64,000 nucleotides of DNA, from the NCBI GenBank assembly GCA_963719525.1, contig CAVRCG010000004.1, positions 3,720,001-3,784,000 on the forward strand, read 5' to 3'. The position numbers and the translations under genes are program-made. Within the stretch, counting starts at the first letter, position 1. The number at the start of each line of letters is the position of its first letter. This DNA comes from Bernardetia sp963719525. GTDB lineage: Bacteria > Bacteroidota > Bacteroidia > Cytophagales > Bernardetiaceae. A model generated the notes under the pieces. It was not told where the DNA came from. It made no database searches and was given only the letters and a program-made list of their open reading frames with translations. Below are positions 39,501 through 50,926 of the stretch, one piece after another.

Positions 39501-42500
39501 CGTCGTTATCGTCGTCGGTATCTCTCCAATCTGGATTATCAGCATTATCTGTATTTTGTCTTGCAGCATTAGAACCTATTGCGTTTGCAGAACCTGTACT
39601 AAGTATTTGTGTATCAAATATATCCCAAAGTCCATCTAAATCTGCATCTATGTTGTACCCTGTTTGGTCAGTAATATCATTATCTCCGTCGGTATCCCAA
39701 TCAGCAAACCCGTTACTATTGGCATCGTGTCCTTCGATAAGGTCTATTACCCCATCGTTGTCAGAATCGTTATCTCTGTAATCTGGATTATCTGCTCCAT
39801 CTGTATTTACAGGAGTAATAAATGTTCCTCCATTGTTTGGATCGTAAGCATCATCTAATCCATCATTGTCCGTATCTGCATTAGCAGGGGAAATATAGCC
39901 TGTAGAAGACTGACCTTCATAGTTATCTGTAATGCCGTCATTATCTGAATCAATATCCAAATGATCTGGATAAGTATCGCCATCACTATTAATAGGAGTT
40001 ACTGCAGTTGTTTCAATTCCATCGGCAATTCCGTTTTGGTTAGTATCTACAAACCCTCCAATCTGACCATTAGCAGGATTACTTACACTTCCACTTTCTA
40101 CGGTGTCCGTAATTCCATCATTATCACTATCTAAATCCCTGAAGTTTGGATTTCCATCAATATCACTATCAGGTATAGAAAGTGGTGCAGCTTCTGTATT
40201 GTCATCAAGTCCGTTTTGGTCTAAATCAGTAAAAGTATCTAACCTGCCGTCATTATTGGTATCTGTTCCACCAGCTTCGATAATATCTAGCAATCCATCG
40301 TTATCACTATCTAAATCAAGATAATCTTGCAACGTATCACCGTCAGTATTAGGTACAGATAATGGTGTTCCTCCTCGGCTTGGCTGAACATTGTCGCTGA
40401 GTCCGTTACGGTCTGCATCTACAAATCCATCAATAATTCCGTCGCCATTGGTATCGCTTCCACCTCCTTCTAAGGCATCTGTAATTCCATCGTTGTCGCT
40501 ATCTTTGTCTAAATAATTTACTCTTCCGTCGCCATCAGTATCTGCAATAGTCAATGCAGTTCCTCCATTGTTTGCATCTACAGTATCTGATATTCCATCG
40601 CCATCTGTATCTACAAATCCATCTACAAAACCATCGCCATTAGCATCAGTTCCACCAGCTTCTTTTACGTCTGGAATTCCGTCGTTATCGCTATCTAAAT
40701 CAAAAGCATTAGGTAATCCATCGCCATCGCTATCTGCATTAGCCAATACAGAAGGACCTCCACTTACTGCTGGTGTGTTATCGGTATTATCCAAAAGACC
40801 ATCGCCATCGCCATCTGTTCCTACAAATCTTCCTTGATTTACATCAAAACCTGTAGGAATTATTCCGTCGTTTGCTTCTATCGCATCTGGAATTCCGTCG
40901 TTATCGCTATCTAAGTCAAGGTAATTTGGAAGACCGTCTAAGTCGGTATCATAGACATCGTTTATACCATCGTTATTGCTATCTACAAATGCAGGAAAGC
41001 CAGTAGTAACATCGTTATTATCAGCAAAATTAGGAATTCCATCTCCATCGGCATCTGCTTTAGGGTCAAAACCTGTACCTCCAGCTTCGTCTGTATCTAA
41101 AATACCGTCGTTGTCATTGTCTAAATCTAAGGCATCTGCTACACCATCGCCATCACTATCTCCTCTGAAAAGATAATTAGGTCTAGTAGTTCCAGTCTGT
41201 CCTTGGTTAAAGTCATTAGACCAGTTACCGTCTCCACTAGCTGTTCCTATTCCATTATCTTCGTCTATAGTTAGGAGAGCATCATTATCATCATTAGTAT
41301 CTCGCCAATCGGGTTGATCTACAAAATCCGTATTTTGTCTTGGAGCATTTGAGCCTGTTTCATTATTAGCAAGTCCTTTTCCGTTTACGTTATCAAAAAT
41401 ATCAAGAAGACCGTCGTTATCGCTATCTGTTGTAGCTGCTGCGTCTTCGGTAAATCCTGTTGTAAATGGATTGGCTGCAGTTGGCGAACTTGCTGCATAA
41501 TTGTTGTTTGTATCCCAATCTGCCTGACCATTGGAGTTACTATCGTGTCCTTCAATTAGATCAACTACACCGTCGTTATCGCTATCATTGTCGATGTAAT
41601 CTGGTGTATCTGTGCCGTCTGTATTTACAGGAGTGATTAATGTTCCTCCATTATTTGGGTCATAAGCATTATCTATACCGTCGCCATCTGTATCATTTCC
41701 ACTTGGCGCAATATAGCCAGCAGAAGATTGTGATTCACGGTTATCAACAATACCATCATTATCTGCATCAATATCTAAGAAATCATTTCTCAAATCTCCG
41801 TCTGTATCTGGATTCGGTAAATTAGAAGTTCCTCCTGTAGCTGCTGGCGTGTTATCTACGCTATTCATTAATCCATCGTTGTCATCGTCTGCAATTGTGA
41901 ACCTACCTGTATTGACATCAAATCCTGTTGGAATACCACCTCCATTAGCTTCAATAGCATCTAAAATGCCATCATTATCGCTATCAAGGTCTAAGAAGTC
42001 TGGAATACCGTCTAAGTCGTTATCAAACCTATCATCTACGCCATCACTATTAGTATCTACAAATCCTGTTAGGTTAGCGTCTTTATAATTAGGTATTCCA
42101 TCGGTATCAGCATCTTGACTTGGGTCAATTCCTGTTCCACCGTCTTCATCGGTATCTAAAATACCATCATTATCGCTGTCCAAATCAGTTATATCTACCA
42201 CGCCATCGCCATCACTATCGCCTCTAAAAAGATAATCAGGCGTAGTATTCCCTCCTTGTGTAAAGTCATTTGACCAATTTCCATCGCCACCCCCTTCTGC
42301 ATTAGTAAGTATGCCGTCGTTGTCATCATCTGTATCTCTCCAATCGGGGTTATCAGCATTATCTGTATTCTGACGAGAGGCTCTCGAACCTACGGCATTA
42401 TTAGTAAGACTAAAACCATTGATAGTATCAAAAATATCAAGCAAACCATCGTTATCAGCATCTGCTGTAGCTGTAGCTCCTGTTTCTTCTGTAAAAGAAG

Positions 42501-44859
42501 GTAGAAAAGGATTAATTGCTGTAGGATTATTTGAGGTATAATTGTTATTGGTATCCCAATCTGGCTGTCCGTCAGAGTTGCCGTCATGTCCTTCAATAAG
42601 GTCAATTACACCGTCGTCGTCTGAATCTGTATCTAAATAATCTGGCTGACCAGTAGATTCTGTATTAACAGGAAATAGTATGCTACCTCCATTGTCTGGG
42701 TCGTAAGCGTCATCTAAGCCATCGCCATCGGTATCTGTATTTGTAGGTGGAATATAAGCAGATGAAGATTGTCCTTCAAAATTATCTGTAATTCCATCGT
42801 TGTCTGCATCAATGTCAAGATAGTTTTTTCTTCCATCTCCTTCAGCATCAGGGTTTGGTAGCCTTGTAGCTTCTATGTTGTCTGAAAGTCCGTTATTATT
42901 AGCATCTGCAAAACCTATGATTTTTCCAGTAGCATCTACATTACCACCTGCTTCTATGGTATCTAAAATGCCATCGTTATCTGAATCTATATCATCTATA
43001 TTTCTAATTCCATCTCCATCTGTATCTGGATTAGCTAGAGGAGTTGCAGCAGTTGCATCGTCATGACCATCGTTGTTTGCATCTGTAAAGCCATCTATTA
43101 TTCCGTTTCCGTCAGCATCTGTACCACCTGCTTCTAGTACATCAGGTAATCCGTCGTTATCGCTGTCTAAATCTCTTGCATCTACTATTCCATCTTTATC
43201 AGTATCAAAATTATCATTGATACCATCATTATTGCTATCTACATATCCAGGGAAATCTACATCCAAATAATTAGGTATGTTATCGCCATCTGCATCTGCA
43301 TAATAATCCGTAGGCGACTCATCTGTATCTAAAATACCATCATTATCGTCATCTAAATCTGTACGGTCGTCTATTCCATCGTTATCAAAATCACAAATAT
43401 ACGTAAAAGGTGTTACCTCCAAATTACTCTTAAAAAAACCATACGACCACGTATTAACTAAACGACCATCTCCTGAATTACCATTTGGCCAATCGTGTAA
43501 AAGAACATTTGTTCCATCTAAGACAGTTTGTGGGTCAAAATCTGCTGCAGGAAGATTGGTATCGTCCCAATATATTCTATCTGCCGTAGTGTTAGGGCGT
43601 ATATCTGTAATATTAACTCCTACTGAATTCCCTTCTACATCCCAAAGTGGAATATGCAAAGCACCACTAACATACGCTGTAGAGAGTTGTATAGTAGTAC
43701 CTGAAGCAACAGCAACTCCATTCCCATCTAAACCGTTCCAAACAACAGTTTTTCTTCCAGGCGTATTGATTTGTTCTTCTATGATAACGTCAGCCGTTCC
43801 AGGTTGATAGCCTGCTATACCGTTTAGGTCAATGACTAACGTAGTATATCCAATCTGACTAGTTTCGTAAGTAATAACTGCAGACGCTCCAGCTCCTATA
43901 TTACAATAAGCGTTGTGATTTAGGATAGATACCTGTGGCAAAATAGAAGTTGGATATTCATCTATATCAGGATTGTTCACAAATATTTTATACTCTGGAT
44001 AGGCAGAGTTAGCTGTCTTACTTTGTCTTCTTTGTCTAAAATCTGCTCCATTTGTAGTTCCTTCAGCATTCATATATATTAATGCTCCAAAAGGACGAAT
44101 ACCTGCTAAATCTACTTGTTTTACATAAAACTCGTCTGTCGTTGTAGGAGTAGGAGGAATAAGACCAAACATTTTAAAATCTGTAGAAAGAAGAGCATCA
44201 CCAGCACCTGCTGAAAAAGACCATGCTTGTGCGTAAAGTCGTCCTGTCTTTTCAGTAGTTCCATCGTAAACAGAAAAATCCCATAAGTCGTACCAGCTTT
44301 TTTGTTGTACACCTGCAGGTTGTGTGAACTCAATATAAAAATCTTGGTCTGTACCAGTAGTATTTGTATAGGATAAAGCATCGTAGCCAGCAACTCCAAC
44401 TGCTGCACTCGGTCCTGCTGCTGCTTGTGCATACGTTCCGATTACTCCAGCTTGAGCATTTAGAGTAGATTCTCTAAAACTTCCAGCATCCCTGTTTAAT
44501 GTGGTGTTTTGAACTATATTTCCTGCGTTATCTCTCAAAGTAAGCGTTAAATCTCCTTGATCGCCACCAGAATTAGTAGCTCTTCGTCTAACACCATAGT
44601 AAAGTATTTCTCCTGCTTTTACACGAATGTAAAGGCGAAAATTTGCAGCAGCACCAGGTTTTAAAAAAGCTCCTGAATTTCCTCCGTCGTCGTGCTGAAG
44701 GTAGCCTATAAACTGATTTACTCCATTTGCTACTCCTGTATTAGCAGGTGTGAGATTTTTAGAGCCTTCTGCTGATGCAGAGAAAGAAATACTAAAAAGA
44801 AAAAAAATAAAAAGACATGTTTTTAGAAAAGTGAAGCGTAAGAGGGTAGAGTTATGCAT
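36599..44859 (-). pseudogene. Giant thrombospondin type 3 repeat protein with T9SS sorting tail, two frameshifts
   Basis: About 2,750 residues. ATG 44859 gives a clean signal peptide (FLKTCLFIFFLFSISFSASA); an upstream in-frame extension exists. The first 500 residues are an N-terminal beta domain. Dozens of calcium-binding TSP3 repeats (DSDNDGILD, DTDGDGLDD, NTDNADNPDWRDTDDDNDGI) follow, arranged in longer near-identical blocks of several hundred residues. The C-terminus has an Ig-like DINWATAKEIGNSHFEVERS segment and a type A Por-secretion tail (NVLPNPAQSYVNINF ... GFYIIEIQSK). It should be a calcium-stabilised surface protein exported by type IX secretion. Frame breaks at about 39,385 and 38,398 lie in repeated sequence and could be assembly errors. 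Confidence 0.85.
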
Positions 44860-44892
44860 GCAGAGGTTTTTTATTATTTGATTATAAAGCAA

Positions 44893-45550
44893 GTTTGTTT
44901 TTGATACTAACTAGGATTTTTGCAAATCCATTTTTATTTTGGATACCATTATTTGTGTTGATCTGATTGAAAGATAATGACCTTACTTAATTATTAGGTC
45001 TGACTGCAAGGTCAGTACCGAAGGAATAAAAGACAAATATTTTGAGAATTATTTGCTTTGCGAAAGTTCTAACTAATTAATTCAACTTTGAAGGTACGAA
45101 TTTTTATAGAAAAACTCAAATAGATTTGCTCACAAATCTTGCCACCATTACAACTAGATAGATAATTGTAGAGTTTTATAGAGTTATTAGTATAGGACTT
45201 TCGCAAGCACTTTTAGAATGGAATACTATTTCATTCTTTTCTTAATATAAGGTTTTGAAGCCTATATCACGGAAAAATAGGTTGGATGAATAGAATAAAA
45301 TTTGGTACTATTTTAACTTTGCAAAAGTCATATATTATTTTCTATTATTTTTTGGTTACTCACTTTTTAGAAACAGTCAAAGCAAACTGAATGTAGAAAA
45401 ATTACAAATTATTAAGTGATAAATTGCAAATGAATTAGTATTTTGCGTTTGTATATCATTGCTGTTCGTTCATTCAAAAACTTTGTTTTGCATATTCATT
45501 TATCATTTATATACCATTTATAATTCGTTTATAACTTATTCAGTCAAAAA
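44893..45550. other. 658-bp non-coding gap
   Basis: No ORF of substance. At about 44,997-45,025 lies GGTCTGACTGCAAGGTCAGT followed by ACCGAAGG, an imperfect palindrome that shares words with the inner arms of the MITE at 31,327. A TAACTTTG box occurs near 45,309. Nothing else recognised. Confidence 0.4.
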
Positions 45551-46810
45551 ATGTCGCATTTAGAAAACTTACAAAATACCATTTCGGAACTTCAAACGCA
45601 AAGCAAAACCCTAAACTCTTTGACAGAAGTCTATGCAAAAGCCGAAAAGACAGAAGAGAATTATAGACAAAATTTGGAGCTTTTCGAAAAACTGCGACTA
45701 CAATTAGAAAGTTATGAAAATCTGTTAGACCAAAAGATAATTTCGATTTCAAAGCAAAATACCGATTCGGTTTCGGCACTTCAAGCTACCAATCAGAAAA
45801 TTGAACAAGCTGAAAGTCAGATAAAACAAACCAGAGAAGAAATAGATGAGCAAGCCAGTTCAATAGAAGCGCATCTCAAAGAAGTAAAATCTCAAAACAA
45901 GGCTTTTTACGAACAAACACAGGATTTGTTAGTCCAAAAAACAGATAATCTAAATGCAAGCCACGAAAAATTTTATTTAGAAACAACAGAAAGAATACAA
46001 AATAGACTTACAGCACTTACACAGAAAAACGAAGATTTTTATTCGCTTACTTCTCATACTTTAGCTACACAATTAGAAAATTTAGGTAAAGAAACGACTA
46101 CTTTTTACGAGCGTTCAACGGAAGGAATTAGGAATAATCTATCTGATTTTGCTTCACATACACAAGAACGAGATACAGAATTGGAGAAAATGTTGGTTGT
46201 CAAAATCAATACTATTCACGGAGAAAATCAAGCTCTTTTTTTACAAGTAAACTCACTCTCAGAAAAATTAGAAAAAACTTACAATCAGTTTAAATCTGTT
46301 TTGGATAAAATGGCTGAATTTCAGATGCAGTTTGATACAATAGGAACAAATTTGGAGAATCAGGAAAGAGAAATTTATAATCAATCCGAACTTTTAAAAG
46401 AATCTCAAACGAGTCTGCAAGAAAACCAAAAAAATCAGTTCAATACTTTTTCAGACTATCAAAAAAAGGCATTAAAATTTATCTATGAAAATCAGAATCA
46501 AGAGTTTAAATCAATAAAAGATAATTTAGAAAAACAATTTGAACTGCAAAGTGAAAGTTATAATCAAAATCAAATAAAATTAGAACAAGAAATTGCTACA
46601 CAGCAAAAAAATCAACTTATTTCTCTTCAAACGGCTCAAAATGAAGCAATTATTCCAATACAAGAACAGATTTCGGAAGAATTAAATTTACAAAAAACAA
46701 AACTGGAAAACTTAAATAAATTAGACAAAATTTCTACCTTTCAAATCATTACCTTTGTAGGAATGCTAATTAATTTGGCTTTACTTATTTATTTGCTAAT
46801 AAAAATGTAG
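45551..46810 (+). CDS. Long coiled-coil protein with C-terminal membrane anchor
   Basis: The 419-residue protein is almost wholly predicted coiled coil (MSHLENLQNTISELQTQSKT onward), rich in Gln, Glu, Asn and Lys. One C-terminal hydrophobic helix follows (FQIITFVGMLINLALLIYLLI). No enzymatic motif is seen. The tail-anchored layout puts the coiled coil in the cytoplasm, suggesting a scaffold or cell-structure role, but this is inference. The gene after it, separated by two palindromic units, is an adenine methyltransferase. Co-transcription is likely, functional linkage unproven. Confidence 0.65.
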   Translation: MSHLENLQNTISELQTQSKTLNSLTEVYAKAEKTEENYRQNLELFEKLRLQLESYENLLDQKIISISKQNTDSVSALQATNQKIEQAESQIKQTREEIDEQASSIEAHLKEVKSQNKAFYEQTQDLLVQKTDNLNASHEKFYLETTERIQNRLTALTQKNEDFYSLTSHTLATQLENLGKETTTFYERSTEGIRNNLSDFASHTQERDTELEKMLVVKINTIHGENQALFLQVNSLSEKLEKTYNQFKSVLDKMAEFQMQFDTIGTNLENQEREIYNQSELLKESQTSLQENQKNQFNTFSDYQKKALKFIYENQNQEFKSIKDNLEKQFELQSESYNQNQIKLEQEIATQQKNQLISLQTAQNEAIIPIQEQISEELNLQKTKLENLNKLDKISTFQIITFVGMLINLALLIYLLIKM

Positions 46811-46860
46811 CGTACCTTTTAAGGTGCGAAAATGCACCGTACACTTTAGTGTGCGAAGTA
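46811..46860 (+). repeat. Two palindromic TTTA-loop units
   Basis: ACCTTTTAAGGT (46814-46825) and ACACTTTAGTGT (46841-46852), each preceded by CGT and followed by GCGAA. They are the same family as 4,288-4,375. They begin directly after the coiled-coil gene stop. Confidence 0.6.
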
Positions 46861-46870
46861 TTTCTAAGAA

Positions 46871-47914
46871 ATGAATTACATCGGCTCAAAACTTCGTCTT
46901 TCGGATTGGATAGTAAAGATTATTACTAAAAAGTACAACGCTTCAAATCCTTCAAAACCACTTTCAAAAGCTATCTTTGCAGAACCGTTTGCAGGGACAG
47001 GAATCATTAGTAGAAAACTAAAAACATCTGTAAATCAGATAATTGCGAATGATATAGAACCGTACAGTTATGTTTTATTGAAAAATTATATTGAAAATGT
47101 GAAAGCTATTCCGAATGAAAGAATCGTTTTTTTGATAGAAGAATTGAATAATTTATCTGTAAAAGAAGAAAGTTTTAATCAAAAAAATGGTTTTATTTAT
47201 CAAAATTACTGTGAAGGAAGTGGAAGTAAAAGAATGTATTTTAGTGATGATAATGGAAAAAAAATTGATGCAATCAGACAGAAAATAGAGAAATGGAAGG
47301 TAAATAGTTTTGTTTCTCAAAGTGAATATTTCTTCTTACTCACAAGTTTATTAGAAAGTGCAGATAAAGTAGCAAATACAGCTTCTGTTTACGGAGCATT
47401 TTTAAAACAACTCAAAAAATCGGCTCAAAAAAATCTAGTTCTTTCTCCTGCTTATTTTCCTATTACAAAAAACCAAAAAAATCAAGTTTTTAAAGAAGAT
47501 GCAAACAATTTAATAAAGAAAATAAAAGGCGATATTTTGTATTTAGATCCACCTTACAACAATCGCCAGTACGGAGCAAATTATCATATTCTCAATACGA
47601 TTGCACTTTATGATGATTTTGAGCCAAAAGGAAAAACAGGTTTGAGAGAATATGAGCGTTCAAAATACTGCCAAAAAAATGAAGTAGAAAACGTTTTTGA
47701 AGATTTAATAAAATATGCAGATTTTGAGTTTATCTTTTTGAGTTATAATAATGAAGGTTTAATGAATTTGGAAACTATAAAAAGAATAATGAGTAAATAC
47801 GGTTCTTATTCTTTAGAAAAAACAGAATACCAACGTTTTAAAGCTGATAAAGACATCAATAGAGAACATAAAGCCAATGCAACTATGGAGTATTTGCATG
47901 TTTTGAGGAAGTGA
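46871..47914 (+). CDS. DNA adenine (N6) methyltransferase, D12-class-like
   Basis: The 347-residue protein begins MNYIGSKLRLSDWI, as D12-class Dam-like enzymes do. Motif I for SAM binding is AEPFAGTGIISRKL (about residue 36) and motif IV is YLDPPYNNRQYG (about residue 225), the catalytic DPPY. It should methylate adenine in an unknown target. No restriction enzyme gene is adjacent, so it is an orphan methylase here. It ends in TGA. The upstream palindromic units separate it from the coiled-coil gene. Confidence 0.85.
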   Translation: MNYIGSKLRLSDWIVKIITKKYNASNPSKPLSKAIFAEPFAGTGIISRKLKTSVNQIIANDIEPYSYVLLKNYIENVKAIPNERIVFLIEELNNLSVKEESFNQKNGFIYQNYCEGSGSKRMYFSDDNGKKIDAIRQKIEKWKVNSFVSQSEYFFLLTSLLESADKVANTASVYGAFLKQLKKSAQKNLVLSPAYFPITKNQKNQVFKEDANNLIKKIKGDILYLDPPYNNRQYGANYHILNTIALYDDFEPKGKTGLREYERSKYCQKNEVENVFEDLIKYADFEFIFLSYNNEGLMNLETIKRIMSKYGSYSLEKTEYQRFKADKDINREHKANATMEYLHVLRK

Positions 47915-48016
47915 TTTGTGTTTTAATTTACTTATTTTTCCCTGCTTTGCTGTTCCGATATTTCAATTTCTCCATGTTGGACTTATCATTTTAGAATTTT
48001 TTATAGATGATTCCTA

Positions 48017-48511
48017 TCACTCATTAGGTTCAGCATTTAGTACAAAACCATTATTAATTTTCTCTATCAATTTAATTAATTGATTTTTAACTTTTCGTTT
48101 CGTAAAATCAATACAAACTATTTTATCAAGAATAAAATTATCACTATAAATTGAAGAAAAAGTAAGCCAAAAAGCTTTCTCAAAATTTTCATCAGATATA
48201 GTAATTAGATTCTTATTATCGAATTTTTCTTCGTCTTTTATTTCATAATCTGTCATAAGCCACTCTATTTCTTCATCAAAATAGCCTTTAGTACGAAGAG
48301 CAAATTCTCCAGTACTAGAAGTATAAGACACATTTTTAGCGATACAAATTTTTACTGTTGGTGGGATTAATTCTTCATCTTCTTCATTGGCAATCGTAAA
48401 AGCAATCCAATCATTATTTGGTAAGTCAGATTCCCAGTTCGGGTTGTTTCTAATCTGAATGTAGTATATCTTTTTTCTGTTAATTCTGCCAATGAGTTCC
48501 ATTTTAGTCAA
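48017..48511 (-). CDS. Hypothetical protein, 164 residues
   Basis: No family recognised. It starts MTKMELIGRINRKKIYYIQ; an internal ATG nine bases in is an alternative start. It is acidic, without signal or membrane segment. Seen are NDWIAFTIANEEDEELIPPTV and a helical C-terminus with DFTKRKVKNQLIKLIEKINNG. It lies 46 bp downstream of another hypothetical gene on the same strand, so the two may be a small operon. The pair has no obvious toxin or immunity motif, although two small acidic cytoplasmic proteins in tandem are common among immunity genes. Confidence 0.5.
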   Translation of the reverse strand: MTKMELIGRINRKKIYYIQIRNNPNWESDLPNNDWIAFTIANEEDEELIPPTVKICIAKNVSYTSSTGEFALRTKGYFDEEIEWLMTDYEIKDEEKFDNKNLITISDENFEKAFWLTFSSIYSDNFILDKIVCIDFTKRKVKNQLIKLIEKINNGFVLNAEPNE

Positions 48512-48557
48512 TTTAATTTTTTTGAGGAATTGAATGCACAGCTAGCTTCAACTCTTT

Positions 48558-48923
48558 TTACTTCTCAATTATTAAAGTTAGATTCAATATTTGTTTGGAT
48601 TTAAACTCTTTAATTCCAAATTTTGCTTCACGATATATATTGATTCCAATAGAATTATCTTGAATATAGTTAAAACTTTGTGTTGATAACTCTCCAATAA
48701 AAAGATATTCAATTTGATAATAATTTTCATCTAACTCCATTTCTTCCCAAGGTTTGCTAAAATCAATACCAATATCTATAGAATTTCTTTTTGCTGCTTC
48801 AATAATTTTGTGTAGATATTGTTCTTCTATAGCTTTATTGGTAAAACTATAATCTAGATTTTTATAACCTTCTTGAGTTAAATTGTAATCAAACAAAAAT
48901 AATTTAGATTTGTGTTGTGTCAT
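48558..48923 (-). CDS. Hypothetical protein, 121 residues
   Basis: No family recognised. It starts MTQHKSKLFLFDYNLT. It is predicted mixed alpha/beta and soluble, with HKIIEAAKRNSIDIGIDFSKPWEEMELDENYYQIEYLFIGEL in the middle (two acidic stretches). It is followed by the 164-residue hypothetical on the same strand. Nothing in it points to a mechanism. Confidence 0.5.
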   Translation of the reverse strand: MTQHKSKLFLFDYNLTQEGYKNLDYSFTNKAIEEQYLHKIIEAAKRNSIDIGIDFSKPWEEMELDENYYQIEYLFIGELSTQSFNYIQDNSIGINIYREAKFGIKEFKSKQILNLTLIIEK

Positions 48924-49007
48924 TTATTAATAGTTGGTAAACCTAACTTCCTATAAATATTTAAAACGTTGATAAGGGTTGGTAATCCAACCTTAGCAAT
49001 CGTTGAA

Positions 49008-49943
49008 CTACACCTTCAAAACCTCCAAACTCTCCTCTTTATCTTTAGCAAGTTGAATTTTGAGTTCTTCTAAGGAACTGTACTTTTCTTCTTCTCTCAA
49101 AAATTTCACAAACTGCAATGTCAGATTTTTATCATAAATATCTTTATTAAAGTCAAAAATATTTACTTCAATGGTTTGTTTGAGGTTTTTTCCTATCGTC
49201 GGACGAACACCAATACTTAGCATTCCACCATAATATTCGTATTTGTAATAAATTCGGACGGCGTAAATTCCTTGTTTTGGGATAAGTTTGTGTTTATCAG
49301 TTAGTTTTAGATTTGCTGTTGGATAACCGATTGTCCTTCCGATTTGCTTTCCTTTTACTACTTTTCCTGTAATCGAAAATTCATACCCTAAAAGTTCGTT
49401 AGCTGTTTCTATATCTCCATCAAAAAGTGCTTTTCTAATTCTTGTGCTGCTGATTGCGTTTTCCTCTATGTCTTGTCGTGGAATTTCTTCTACCTTAAAT
49501 CCAAATTTAGCTTCATTTTCTTTTAAATAATCAAAACCTCCTTCTCTATTTTTTCCAAAACGATGGTCATAGCCAATCACAAACTGACGTGTTTGTAGCT
49601 TTTTTTGAATAATTTTTTTGATAAAGCTTTCAGACGAAGTTTCAGCGAATTTTTTAGTAAACGGAATTACACACAAATGATCAATGCCTAAATCTTCCAA
49701 TAAAATTGCTTTTTCTTCTAATGAAGTCAGTAATTTTAGATCCTTTTGGTCTGGAAAAAGCACCAAACGAGGATGTGGATGATAGGTCAAAACAACTGTT
49801 TGAGCGTTTGGATTACGTTTTTTGAGGTCAATTACGTGTTGAATAATTTTTTGATGTCCTAAATGTACACCGTCAAACGTTCCACTGGTCAGGATTGTAT
49901 GTTGAAGCTGGGGAAATTCTGAAACCTTACGGTAAATTTTCAT
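49008..49943 (-). CDS. ribF: Bifunctional riboflavin kinase/FAD synthetase
   Basis: The 311-residue protein is normal length. The N-terminal FAD synthetase nucleotidyl-transferase domain has SGTFDGVHLGHQ (the HxGH motif), TYHPHPRLVLFP, GYDHRFGKNREG and ISSTRIRKAL. The C-terminal flavokinase domain has GKQIGRTIGYPTANL and GVRPTIGKNLKQTIEVNIFDFNKDIY. It converts riboflavin to FMN and then FAD in the cytoplasm using ATP. It is a single gene with no riboflavin-operon neighbours. Confidence 0.96.
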   Translation of the reverse strand: MKIYRKVSEFPQLQHTILTSGTFDGVHLGHQKIIQHVIDLKKRNPNAQTVVLTYHPHPRLVLFPDQKDLKLLTSLEEKAILLEDLGIDHLCVIPFTKKFAETSSESFIKKIIQKKLQTRQFVIGYDHRFGKNREGGFDYLKENEAKFGFKVEEIPRQDIEENAISSTRIRKALFDGDIETANELLGYEFSITGKVVKGKQIGRTIGYPTANLKLTDKHKLIPKQGIYAVRIYYKYEYYGGMLSIGVRPTIGKNLKQTIEVNIFDFNKDIYDKNLTLQFVKFLREEEKYSSLEELKIQLAKDKEESLEVLKV

Positions 49944-50307
49944 CTAGGAAGAAGCAATTTTAATGAATAGAAATTTGAAAACAAAAGTAAAGATACAATT
50001 AGCAATTAGCAATTAAAAACTAAATATTTAGGTAGTCTATAACAAGTAATGCTGTAAATAAAAAATAGAACACAGATAACACAGATTGAACGAATAAAAC
50101 ACAGATTTTTAGAATTGCAGCATTACATCTTTAACACTACCAATATTTAAAGCCAATAACTAAAATAGGGGTTTTTTTGTTAGCCAAATAAATAGAGATA
50201 CTTTCAAATGAAATTGAAATTTGAGTAAAAACTTAACATAGAATTTTGTACTTTTATAATAAGTTGGTGCAACATAATTAGAAAAGAAAGAATAAAGCAA
50301 TAACAAA
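49944..50307. other. 364-bp intergenic region with short repeats
   Basis: It contains AATTAGCAATTAGCAATTAAAA, written here as three tandem AATTAGC-like words (about 49,998-50,019). It also has two CACAGAT-type repeats (about 50,070-50,110) and imperfect inverted words TAATGCTGTAA / TTGCAGCATTA flanking them. No gene seen. Confidence 0.4.
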
Positions 50308-50847
50308 ATGAAATTAGACGACGCAAAAGCAAAATTTATACAAGCGTGGGGAGTTTTGGGAACAAGCTGGGGAATTAGCCGAACGATGGCACAAATTCAC
50401 GCATTACTTTTAGTTTCTGCCGACCCTCTTAGCGCACAAGAAATTATAGACACGCTTTCCGTTTCGCAGGGAAGTGCAAATATGAATTTGAGAGCCTTAA
50501 TAGATTGGCAACTCATTGAAAAAACAGTAAAAATAGGAGAACGAAAAGAATATTTTTCTGCTGAAAAAAATATGTGGGAAATTACTAGAAGAGTAATGAG
50601 AGAACGCAGGAAACGAGAATTAGAACCTATTTTGAAAATGTTAGAAGATGTAAAACATGTAGAGTTTTTGGAAGACGAAATACAAAAAATAGAAACTCCT
50701 GAAATCATTGCAGCAAAACAAAAAGAAATAGAAGAATTTAAAAACATGATGGAACAAATAGACTCCTTTGCTAATCGTGCCGAAAAAGCACTAGATGTAA
50801 TGATAAAGGCTTCGGAGTCTAAGATTGTTGAACGTTTCCTGAAATAG
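50308..50847 (+). CDS. GbsR/MarR-family transcriptional regulator
   Basis: The 179-residue protein has an N-terminal winged helix-turn-helix. GTSWGISRTMAQIHALLLVSADPLSAQEIIDTL starts it, and the recognition part is VSQGSANMNLRALIDWQLIEKTVKIGERKEYFSA. The C-terminal half is a helical dimerisation arm. This matches the GbsR branch of MarR-like regulators, which in other bacteria respond to choline or osmolytes. The ligand here is unknown. It lies just upstream of an SDR gene with its own promoter box, so the SDR may be its target. Confidence 0.8.
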   Translation: MKLDDAKAKFIQAWGVLGTSWGISRTMAQIHALLLVSADPLSAQEIIDTLSVSQGSANMNLRALIDWQLIEKTVKIGERKEYFSAEKNMWEITRRVMRERRKRELEPILKMLEDVKHVEFLEDEIQKIETPEIIAAKQKEIEEFKNMMEQIDSFANRAEKALDVMIKASESKIVERFLK

Positions 50848-50897
50848 TGGTAAATAGTGATTAGTTGTTAGTGATGAATTATTAGTTGAATACAAAT

Positions 50898-50905
50898 TAC
50901 CTTTG
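50898..50905 (+). promoter_or_regulatory. Putative -7 box for the SDR gene
   Basis: TACCTTTG followed by C is a strong TAnnTTTG(C) match, 21 bp before the chosen ATG at 50,927. This also argues against translation from the upstream TTG at 50,903, which overlaps the box. Confidence 0.55.
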
Positions 50906-50926
50906 CACTTGAATATTAATCAAAAA

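Noticed and set aside
36599..44859. Many open frames on the plus strand, Ser/Pro/Leu-rich, opposite the giant gene
   Set aside because: They are mirror images of the DxDxDG repeat codons on the other strand and carry no domain or start signal of their own.
46871..47914. Methyltransferase of a complete restriction-modification system with the 48,017-48,923 hypotheticals
   Set aside because: Those genes are on the other strand and show no nuclease motif; the methylase is better treated as an orphan.
48017..48923. Toxin-immunity pair
   Set aside because: Two small acidic proteins in tandem fit the general look, but there is no toxin domain, secretion marker or recognisable immunity family, so I left them as hypotheticals.
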